From assembly GCA_903644035.1 (NCBI GenBank), contig CAHJXG010000045.1, positions 1 to 7,779 of the forward strand: a stretch of 7,779 nucleotides of DNA, written 5' to 3'. This stretch comes from Rhodospirillales bacterium. Lineage in GTDB: Bacteria; Pseudomonadota; Alphaproteobacteria; Acetobacterales; Acetobacteraceae. The notes under the pieces were generated by a model, which was not told the origin of the DNA, ran no database searches, and saw only the letters and a program-made list of their open reading frames with translations. Position numbers and translations under genes: made by a program. Position 1 is the first letter of the stretch. Each line of letters opens with the position of its first letter. Below are positions 1 through 5,482 of this stretch, in pieces.

Positions 1-2
1 CC

Positions 3-1967
3 AAGCAGGCGCGGGACGCGGCCGAGGCGGTGCTGCTGGACATCGACCCGCTCCCCGCCGTCACCACCGCCCGCGCCGCGGCCGAGCCTGGGGCGCCCGT
101 GCTGCATGACGAGGCGCAGGGAAACCTGGCCATGGACTACCACCATGGTGACAGCGCCGCCGTGGCCGCCGCCTTTGCCGCCGCCGCGCACGTCACGCGC
201 CTGCGCATCAGCAACAGCCGCATCGTGGTCAACGCGCTGGAGCCGCGGTCGGCCATCGCCGACTACGACGCGGCGACGCAGCGCTTCACGCTGCGGGTGG
301 GCTGCCAGGGCGTGTTCGGGCTGCGCGAGGCGCTCAAGGGCGTGCTCGGCGTGCCGCTGGACCGCGTGCGCGTGCTGACCGGCAACGTCGGCGGGTCGTT
401 CGGCATGAAGGCGTCGGCGTATCCGGAATACCTCTGCCTGCTGCATGCCGCCCGCGCCCTGGGCCGCCCGGTGCGGTGGACCGACGAGCGCTCGGAAAGT
501 TTCCTGTCCGACAGCCACGGGCGCGACCACGAGGTGGACGCGGCGCTGGCCCTCGACGCCGAGGGGCGGTTCCTGGCGATCCGCGTCGAGGGCTACGGCA
601 ACCTCGGCGCCTATCTCAGCAACGCGACGACCATCCCACCCACGGTGAACACCATGAAGAACATGGTGGGCGTCTATGCGACCCCGCTGATCGAGGCGTC
701 GGCGCGCTGTGTGTTCACCAACACGACGCCGGTCGGGCCGTATCGCGGCGCCGGGCGGCCGGAGGGCAACTACTACATGGAGCGGCTGGTGGACGCCGCC
801 GCCGCCGAGATGGGCATCGACCGGGTGGAGCTGCGCCGCCGCAACCACATCCGGCCGGAGCAGATGCCATACGACGCGCCGTCCGGCATGGCCTACGACA
901 GCGGCGACTTCCCGGCGATCCTGGAGGAGGCGCTGGCGATGGCCGACTGGGACGGCTTCGCCGCCCGGCGCGCCGAGAGCCGCCGCCGGGGCAAGCTGCG
1001 CGGGCGCGGCGTCGGCCAGTACCTGGAGGTGACCGCGCCGCCGTCGAACGAGATGGGCGGCATCCGTTTCGAGCCGGACGGGACGGTGACGATCATCACG
1101 GGCACGCTGGACTACGGCCAGGGCCATGCCTCGCCCTTCGCCCAGGTGCTGTGCGACCGGCTCGGCATCCCGTTCGACCGGGTGCGGCTGCTGCAGGGCG
1201 ACAGCGACGCGCTGATCGCCGGCGGCGGCACGGGCGGGTCGAAGAGCATGATGGCAAGCGGCGCCGCGATCGTGGAGGCGAGCGCGCTCTGCATCGAGCA
1301 GGGCCGCCGCATCGCCGCCCATGCGCTGGAGGCGGCGGCCGACGACATCGAGTTCGAGCGCGGCCGGTTCGTCATCGCCGGCACCGACCGCGGCGTGGGC
1401 ATCCTGGAGCTTGCGGCGCAGCTGCGCGCCGGCATGGCGCTGCCGCCGGGCCTGCCGGCGACGCTGGACGTGCAGCATATCCACGAGGCCGCGCCTTCCG
1501 CCTTCCCGAACGGCTGCCATGTGGCGGAGGTCGAGGTCGATCCGGAGACCGGCATCACCGCGGTCGTGCGCTACAACATGGTCAACGACTTCGGCGTGCT
1601 CATCAACCCGATGCTGGTGGAGGGCCAGGCGCATGGCGGCATCATGCAGGGCATCGGCCAGGCGCTGATGGAGGAGACGGTGTATGACGAGGACGGGCAG
1701 CTGGTCACCGGCTCGTTCATGGACTACGCCCTGCCCCACGCCGCCGACGCGCCGCGCTTCGCCTTCCAGAGCCATCCGGTCCCGGCCCGCACCAACGTGC
1801 TGGGCGTCAAGGGCTGCGGGGAGGCCGGGTGCGCCGGGGCGCTGCCGGCGGTGATGAACGCGCTGGTGGACGCGCTGACGGAGGTGGGCGTGCGCCATAT
1901 GGACATGCCGGCGACGCCGCAGCGGGTCTGGGCGGCGATCCAGTCGGCTCAGCATCATCCTGCGTAG
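3..1967 (+). CDS. Xanthine dehydrogenase family molybdopterin-binding subunit (CoxL-like), 5' partial
   Basis: Large catalytic subunit of a molybdenum hydroxylase, which holds the molybdopterin cytosine dinucleotide cofactor and hydroxylates a carbonyl or heteroaromatic substrate. The frame is open to the left edge (first codons read KQARDAAEA, typical of this family just before a 'PLPAV' segment), so the GTG at 30 is internal. About 654 residues are present; relatives have roughly 750-790, so some 100-130 N-terminal residues are missing. Cofactor-loop motifs appear in the expected order: GNVGGSFGMK (nt 381-410), PYRGAGRPEG (738-767), GQGH (1116-1127), GGGTGGSKS (1221-1247) and GVKGCGEAG (1803-1829). 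The Glu codon at 1821-1823 is the family's catalytic base. The active-site loop lacks the Cys of true CO dehydrogenase (AYRCSFR), so this is an aldehyde oxidase/form II-like enzyme of unknown substrate. The [2Fe-2S] and FAD subunits are not in view; they may lie upstream. The gene ends convergently with the next one. Confidence 0.95.
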   Translation, partial: KQARDAAEAVLLDIDPLPAVTTARAAAEPGAPVLHDEAQGNLAMDYHHGDSAAVAAAFAAAAHVTRLRISNSRIVVNALEPRSAIADYDAATQRFTLRVGCQGVFGLREALKGVLGVPLDRVRVLTGNVGGSFGMKASAYPEYLCLLHAARALGRPVRWTDERSESFLSDSHGRDHEVDAALALDAEGRFLAIRVEGYGNLGAYLSNATTIPPTVNTMKNMVGVYATPLIEASARCVFTNTTPVGPYRGAGRPEGNYYMERLVDAAAAEMGIDRVELRRRNHIRPEQMPYDAPSGMAYDSGDFPAILEEALAMADWDGFAARRAESRRRGKLRGRGVGQYLEVTAPPSNEMGGIRFEPDGTVTIITGTLDYGQGHASPFAQVLCDRLGIPFDRVRLLQGDSDALIAGGGTGGSKSMMASGAAIVEASALCIEQGRRIAAHALEAAADDIEFERGRFVIAGTDRGVGILELAAQLRAGMALPPGLPATLDVQHIHEAAPSAFPNGCHVAEVEVDPETGITAVVRYNMVNDFGVLINPMLVEGQAHGGIMQGIGQALMEETVYDEDGQLVTGSFMDYALPHAADAPRFAFQSHPVPARTNVLGVKGCGEAGCAGALPAVMNALVDALTEVGVRHMDMPATPQRVWAAIQSAQHHPA

Positions 1968-1978
1968 CGGGCCTACGC
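1962..1978 (+). terminator. Small hairpin at the end of the oxidoreductase gene
   Basis: GCGTAG (1962-1967) pairs perfectly with CTACGC (1973-1978) around a 5-base loop, and the TAG stop codon is inside the left arm. No T-run follows, so this is not a classical intrinsic terminator. It may be a minor 3'-end structure, and 6-bp inverted repeats are common by chance in such GC-rich DNA. Confidence 0.25.
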
Positions 1979-2008
1979 GCGGCAGGAAGATGACGCGCAT
2001 TGACCGAC

Positions 2009-2054
2009 GCCTCAGCAGGCACTCCTAGCGCAAGCGGCGAGTGCCTGCTCAGGC
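2009..2054. terminator. Long hairpin between convergent genes, probable bidirectional terminator
   Basis: The left arm 2009-2024 (GCCTCAGCAGGCACTC) and right arm 2039-2054 (GAGTGCCTGCTCAGGC) form a 16-bp stem with one C-C mismatch (2013/2050). The 14-base loop can close further as GC-GCAA-GC, a GNRA-type tetraloop (2028-2035). It lies between the + strand oxidoreductase gene and the - strand solute-binding protein gene, and the stop codon of the latter (2049-2051) is inside the right arm. Neither side has a T-run, so the terminator role rests on position and stem length. A protein or RNA-processing site is an alternative. Confidence 0.6.
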
Positions 2055-3626
2055 CCGCCTGACGCCCCAGAACACCGGGTAGGGCGCACGCACGATGTCG
2101 GCGAGGCTGTCGCGCACGGCGGTCGGCAGGAATCGCTGGCCGACCGGGATGAACGGCACCTCCTCGAACGCGATGCGCTGCATGTCCTCGCAGATGCGGC
2201 GCTGGGCGGCCACATCCGGCGCGTCGAACCATTGGTCGCGCAGGGCTTCGAGCCGCGGGCTGGTCGGCCAGCCGAACCAGCCGTCCACGCCGTTGCCGCG
2301 CATCGGCAGGTGGCTGGCCGGGTTGGCGACCGTCATGCCCTCATAGGTCGTGCAGAACGCGTTCCAGCCGCCCTTCTCCGGCGGCTCCCGGCTGGCCCGG
2401 CGCTGCACCAGCGTGCCCCAGTCCGTGCTGACGTAATCGACCGTGATCCCCACCTGCGTCAGCAGGTCGCGCAGCACCAGGCTGTAGGCCTGCTGGTCCG
2501 GGTAGTCGGACGGGGACATCAGCACGACCCGCTCGCCCTTGTAGCCGCTTTCCGCCACCAGCCGGCGGGCCAGGGCCAGGTCGCGCGGGCCGGTCAGTGC
2601 CTCCAGCCCCGCGGTGTTCGCCATCGGCAGGCCCGGGGTGAACACGCCGACCCCGGTGCGGAACAGCTCCGCCGCATCGCCATAGGCGGCCTCCATGAAC
2701 TGCTGCTGGTCCACGGCGGGCAGCAGGGCGCGGAGCAGCTTCGGGTTGTTGAACGGCGGGTGCAGGTGGTTGAAGGCGAGCATGGCGATGGCGCCCACGT
2801 CGTCGCGGCGCAGCACGCGGCAGCCGCGGGCCTTGCGCAGGCTCGGCAGCAGGTCGAACAGCGGCTGCTCGATCCAATCGACCTCATTCGACTGCAGCGC
2901 CGCCGCCGCGGTGGCCGGGTCGGGCTGCACCAGCCACTCCACGCGGTCGAACTGCACCGCCTTGCCGCCGGCGGCGCCGTCCGGGGCTTCGTCGCGCGGC
3001 ACGTAGCGCTCGTTCCGGGCATAGACGGCCCGCGAGCCCGACACCCACTCGTCGCGCACGAAGCGGAACGGGCCGCTGCCGGTGTACTCGGCGATCTGCT
3101 CGAACGGGCTGGTGCGCGCCACCCGCTCCGGCATGACGAAGCACCAGTCGCTGAGCGCGTAGGGCATCAATGCAAAGGGCTTGCGCATGCGGATCTCGAA
3201 CCGCCGGTCATCGAGCGCGCGCATCTCGTCCGTCTGCTCCAGCAGGCGCTGGCCGAGGCCGCGGCGCTTGGCCCATCGCTGGATGGAGGCGATGCAGTCG
3301 GCCGGCCGCACCGGCTCGTTGTCATGGAAGGCGAGATGCTCGCGCAGGGTGAAGCGCCAGGTGCGGCCGTCGTCCAGGATCTCGTGCCCCTCGACCATCT
3401 GCGGGCGGGGTTCGAGCGCGTTGGTCACGCCGTACAGCGTGTCCCAGACCATCAGGCCGTGGTTGCGGGCGAGCGTCGTGGTGGTCCAGACCGGGTCCGG
3501 GTTGGCGAGGTTGCCCTGCGGCACGAAGCGCAGCACCCGGCCGGGTTGGGCCAGCGCCGGACGGTTGAGCAAGGGCCGGGCCAATGCCCCGGCGGCGGTC
3601 ATCGCAAGCAGGTCGCGGCGCTTCAT
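2049..3626 (-). CDS. ABC transporter substrate-binding protein, family 5 (Dpp/Opp type)
   Basis: Exported solute receptor that would deliver a ligand (peptide, nickel or another small solute; not determinable here) to an ABC importer. The 525-residue length fits the family. The ATG at 3626 is preferred over an in-frame upstream start at 3677 because GAGG lies 7 bases ahead of it and because the signal peptide then begins at residue 1: KRRDLLA (2-8) is a Tat-like twin-arginine motif, followed by a hydrophobic stretch and likely cleavage after ALA (24-26). The mature protein opens with VLRFVPQGN, then has WDTLYG (61-66), the DDGRTWRFTLRE region (85-96), GSGPFRF (183-189), AFNHLHPPFNNPKLLRA (284-300) and a C-terminal EEVPFIPVG (488-496), all in the order seen in SBP_bac_5 proteins. 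No permease or ATPase partner lies in the window, so it is an orphan here. It is divergent from the M20 peptidase gene, which hints at a peptide-like ligand. Its 3' end runs into the long hairpin. Confidence 0.93.
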   Translation of the reverse strand: MKRRDLLAMTAAGALARPLLNRPALAQPGRVLRFVPQGNLANPDPVWTTTTLARNHGLMVWDTLYGVTNALEPRPQMVEGHEILDDGRTWRFTLREHLAFHDNEPVRPADCIASIQRWAKRRGLGQRLLEQTDEMRALDDRRFEIRMRKPFALMPYALSDWCFVMPERVARTSPFEQIAEYTGSGPFRFVRDEWVSGSRAVYARNERYVPRDEAPDGAAGGKAVQFDRVEWLVQPDPATAAAALQSNEVDWIEQPLFDLLPSLRKARGCRVLRRDDVGAIAMLAFNHLHPPFNNPKLLRALLPAVDQQQFMEAAYGDAAELFRTGVGVFTPGLPMANTAGLEALTGPRDLALARRLVAESGYKGERVVLMSPSDYPDQQAYSLVLRDLLTQVGITVDYVSTDWGTLVQRRASREPPEKGGWNAFCTTYEGMTVANPASHLPMRGNGVDGWFGWPTSPRLEALRDQWFDAPDVAAQRRICEDMQRIAFEEVPFIPVGQRFLPTAVRDSLADIVRAPYPVFWGVRRA

Positions 3627-3633
3627 GGCGGAG

Positions 3634-3637
3634 CCTC
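3634..3637 (-). promoter_or_regulatory. Ribosome binding site of the solute-binding protein gene
   Basis: On the minus strand GAGG lies 7 bases before the ATG at 3626. It decides the start in favour of the MKRRDLL signal peptide rather than the longer reading frame beginning at 3677. Confidence 0.6.
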
Positions 3638-3654
3638 GTGGTGGGACGGCCGTG

Positions 3655-3683
3655 ACGCTAGCTTTGCGCCCCGCCATTGGCCA
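3655..3683 (-). promoter_or_regulatory. Possible sigma70-type promoter for the solute-binding protein gene
   Basis: Read on the minus strand, TGGCCA (3683-3678; 4 of 6 matches to TTGACA) and TAGCGT (3660-3655; 3 of 6 matches to TATAAT, with T, A and T at the key positions) are exactly 17 bases apart. Transcription would begin near 3648, giving a leader of roughly 20 bases that includes the GAGG ribosome site. The match is modest and GC-rich DNA gives chance matches. No equally good candidate is visible for the divergent peptidase gene. Confidence 0.3.
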
Positions 3684-3694
3684 GACTGGCGCCC

Positions 3695-5074
3695 ATGCAG
3701 ACCGACGCCGTGCTCGCCCACATCGAAGCCACCCTGGACGACGCGCGGGAGCGGTGGTTCGAGTTCCTGCGCATCCCGAGCGTCAGCGCGCAGCCGGCGC
3801 ACGCCGCCGATTGCGGCCGGGCGGCGGCGTGGGTGCGGGACCAGCTCGCCGCGATGGGGTTCGACGCGGCGCTGCACGACACGCCGGGCCATCCGGTCGT
3901 GCTGGGCCGCCATCCCGGCCCGGGCGGGAATGCGCCGCATCTGCTGTTCTACGGCCACTACGACGTGCAGCCGGCGGAGCCGCTGGAGCTGTGGACCCAC
4001 CCGCCGTTCGACCCGGCGCTGTCCGACGGGCCGCACGGCCCTCGCGTCGTCGCCCGCGGCGCCGTGGACGACAAGGGCCAGGTCATGATGTGGCTGGAAG
4101 CCTTGCGCGCCTGGCACGCGGTGCACGGCACCCTGCCCGTCCGCGTCACCGCGCTGATCGAGGGGGAGGAGGAGGTCGGCAGCCCCAACCTGGACCGCTT
4201 CCTGGCCGAGCACGCCGACGCGCTGCGCGGCGACGTGACGGTCATCAGCGACACCGGCATGTGGGACATCGACACCCCGGCGCTGACCACGCGGCTGCGC
4301 GGGCTGGCCTACATGCAGGTGGTCGTCCGGGCGGCGAAGCGGGACCTGCATTCCGGCATCTTCGGCGGCTCGGCGCTCAACCCCATCAACCTGCTGACCC
4401 GCATCCTGGGCGAGCTGCACGACGCCGACGGCCGGGTGCAGCTGCCGGGCTTCTACGATGGCGTGCGGGAGGTGCCGCAATCGCTGCAGGGCGATTGGGC
4501 GGCGCTGGGCTTCGATGAGGCCGAGTTCCTGGGCGGCATCGGGCTGAGCGTGCCGAGCGGGGAGCGCGGGCGCACCGGGCTTGAGCGGCTGTGGGCGCGC
4601 CCGACGGCGGACGTGAACGGCATCTGGGGCGGCTATGCCGGGCCGGGCGCCAAGACCGTGATCGCCGCGGAGGCCGGGGCCAAGGTGTCCTTCCGCCTGG
4701 TGCCCGGCCAGGACCCGGCGGCGGTCGTGCGGTCGTTCCACGACTTCGTGCAGGCGAGGCTGCCGGCGGACGCCCGGGCCGAGATCACCGGCGACGCCTC
4801 GCCGGGGGTGGAGGTCCCGGCCGACAGCCGCTTCGTGCAGGCGGCGCAGGAGGCGCTGGCGGAGGAATACGGCCGCCCGGCCGTGCTGATCGGCAGCGGC
4901 GGCAGCATCCCGGTGGTGGGAAGCATGCGCCGCCTGCTCGGCATGGACAGCGTGCTGATGGGCTTCGGCCTGGACGACGACCAGGTGCACAGCCCCAACG
5001 AGAAGTTCGAGTGGCGCTGCTTCCACAAGGGCCTGCGCTCCCATGCGCGCCTGCTGGGCAAGCTGGCCGGTTGA
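3695..5074 (+). CDS. M20 family metallopeptidase (dinuclear zinc dipeptidase-like)
   Basis: Probably a cytoplasmic hydrolase (no signal peptide) that cleaves dipeptides or N-acyl amino acids with two bridged metal ions. From the ATG at 3695 it is 459 residues, normal for the dipeptidase/carnosinase-like branch. By family motif, the metal ligands and catalytic residues are H88 with D90 (GHYDVQPAEP), bridging D125 (AVDDKGQ), catalytic base E159 and ligand E160 (EGEEEVGS), D186 (SDTGMWD) and H432 (VHSPNEKF). H219 in RDLHSG, from the lid/dimerisation domain inserted at roughly residues 200-320, and the SGGSIP loop (401-406) are also intact, so the enzyme should be active. A TTG at 3677 would add six residues; neither start has a clear ribosome site, so the start is uncertain. 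It is divergent from the solute-binding protein gene and convergent with the next gene. The exact substrate cannot be read from the sequence. Confidence 0.95.
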   Translation: MQTDAVLAHIEATLDDARERWFEFLRIPSVSAQPAHAADCGRAAAWVRDQLAAMGFDAALHDTPGHPVVLGRHPGPGGNAPHLLFYGHYDVQPAEPLELWTHPPFDPALSDGPHGPRVVARGAVDDKGQVMMWLEALRAWHAVHGTLPVRVTALIEGEEEVGSPNLDRFLAEHADALRGDVTVISDTGMWDIDTPALTTRLRGLAYMQVVVRAAKRDLHSGIFGGSALNPINLLTRILGELHDADGRVQLPGFYDGVREVPQSLQGDWAALGFDEAEFLGGIGLSVPSGERGRTGLERLWARPTADVNGIWGGYAGPGAKTVIAAEAGAKVSFRLVPGQDPAAVVRSFHDFVQARLPADARAEITGDASPGVEVPADSRFVQAAQEALAEEYGRPAVLIGSGGSIPVVGSMRRLLGMDSVLMGFGLDDDQVHSPNEKFEWRCFHKGLRSHARLLGKLAG

Positions 5075-5093
5075 CCGCTGCGGCTTGACCGGC
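5066..5093 (+). terminator. Imperfect hairpin at the end of the peptidase gene
   Basis: GCCGGT (5066-5071) pairs with ACCGGC (5088-5093), and inside it CCG (5075-5077) pairs with CGG (5081-5083) around CTG. The TGA stop (5072-5074) sits in the internal loop. There is no T-run. It excludes the neighbouring hairpin at 5091-5113. Weak candidate for a 3'-end structure. Confidence 0.25.
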
Positions 5094-5113
5094 GCTACGC
5101 CTTGAGCAGCGCC
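5091..5113 (-). terminator. Small hairpin at the end of the 92-residue gene
   Basis: GGCGCT (5091-5096) and AGCGCC (5108-5113) form a perfect 6-bp stem with an 11-base loop that overlaps the stop codon (5095-5097) of the minus-strand gene. No T-run follows on the minus strand. Low confidence, because such short repeats arise readily in this base composition. Confidence 0.2.
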
Positions 5114-5373
5114 AGGGCGATGGCCCGCCACTCCGCGTCGAGCGGCCCGGCGGCGGTCGGCCTGCCCGCCCGGCGATACCAGTAGCCGGCGTTCTCCAGG
5201 TCGCCCTCCACCCGATGCAGATAGGCGTGCACCCAGGCGGCCGGCGCGCCGTCATCGGCCTGCGCGGCCTCATGCGCCTGTGTCCAGTCGTCGCGTGCGG
5301 CCCACCAGAGCGCCTCGATGGCGGCGCCCTGGCCGGGCGGCTCGGGCGCGGCGCGAAGATCGTCTGGAGTCAT
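5095..5373 (-). CDS. Conserved hypothetical protein, 92 residues, TPR/SEL1-like
   Basis: Function unknown. The ATG at 5373 is chosen because AAGG lies 7 bases upstream on the minus strand (5381-5384); a start at 5409 would add 12 residues without a clear ribosome site. There is no signal peptide or membrane segment. After a loose Pro/Ala-rich start come two aromatic-rich, probably helical blocks: ALWWAARDDWTQAHEAAQ (21-38) and AAWVHAYLHRVEGDLENA (46-62), followed by GYWYRRAGRP (63-72). The pattern W..A...GD...A.YWYRRAG resembles a TPR or SEL1 repeat hairpin. I recall similar short proteins with ALWW...AYWYRRAGRP as widespread uncharacterised proteins in alpha- and betaproteobacteria, which supports a real gene. 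It lies between the convergent peptidase gene and the divergent exporter gene, so context gives no function. Confidence 0.85.
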   Translation of the reverse strand: MTPDDLRAAPEPPGQGAAIEALWWAARDDWTQAHEAAQADDGAPAAWVHAYLHRVEGDLENAGYWYRRAGRPTAAGPLDAEWRAIALALLKA

Positions 5374-5380
5374 GTCCCTG

Positions 5381-5384
5381 CCTT
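5381..5384 (-). promoter_or_regulatory. Ribosome binding site of the 92-residue gene
   Basis: On the minus strand AAGG stands 7 bases before the ATG at 5373, the same spacing as for the solute-binding protein gene. It favours this start over the longer frame from 5409. Confidence 0.45.
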
Positions 5385-5446
5385 GGCTTGTGTGGTCGCC
5401 GGGAGCCACGTCCGGTGACGTTCCCGTTATTTATGACCAGAGCACG

Positions 5447-5474
5447 GTTGACCCGCGTTCACCAGCGGTTCATC
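5447..5474 (+). repeat. Three phased imperfect direct repeats, possible operator
   Basis: GTTGACC (5447-5453), GTTCACC (5457-5463) and GTTCATC (5468-5474) differ from each other at one or two positions. Their starts are 10 and 11 bases apart, about one helical turn, so all would face the same side of the DNA. They end 8 bases before the likely exporter start, a position that suits a repressor site. Seven-base repeats may be chance. Confidence 0.25.
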
Positions 5475-5482
5475 GCCACGAT

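Larger units (their letters stand above)
5374..5482. promoter_or_regulatory. Divergent intergenic region upstream of the exporter and the 92-residue gene
   Basis: This gap of about 109 bases must hold the promoters of both flanking genes. It contains the most AT-rich patch of the neighbourhood (GTTATTTATGA, 5426-5436), which could be a -10 region in either direction. TTGACC (5448-5453) resembles a -35 box towards the exporter, but no acceptable -10 follows at 16-18 bases. Three short repeats lie at 5447-5474. Exact promoters cannot be assigned. Confidence 0.4.

Noticed and set aside
30..32. GTG at 30 as the start of the oxidoreductase gene
   Set aside because: The frame stays open to the window edge with family-like residues, and the N-terminal domain would be missing, so the true start is upstream of the window.
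476..1687. 403-codon alternative plus-strand frame inside the oxidoreductase gene
   Set aside because: Gly/Arg/His-rich composition typical of an off-frame translation of GC-rich DNA; the molybdopterin motifs are all in the other frame.
3..1967. Assignment as true CO dehydrogenase large subunit (coxL)
   Set aside because: The active-site loop reads PYRGAGRPEG and lacks the Cys-containing AYRCSFR loop of form I CO dehydrogenase.
2232..4088. 618-codon open frame on the plus strand opposite the solute-binding protein and running into the peptidase gene
   Set aside because: It spans the divergent promoter region, changes character halfway, and has no family features, while the opposite strand encodes a clear family 5 binding protein with signal peptide and ribosome site.
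3623..5131. 502-codon open frame on the minus strand opposite the M20 peptidase
   Set aside because: His/Arg/Val/Gln-rich antisense shadow; the plus strand carries the complete set of M20 metal ligands.
5318..5482. N-terminal extension of the ABC exporter from an upstream start
   Set aside because: The extra residues overlap the start of the divergent 92-residue gene, show no conserved features, and the family sequence begins at FENLIDP just after the ATGs at 5483 and 5492.
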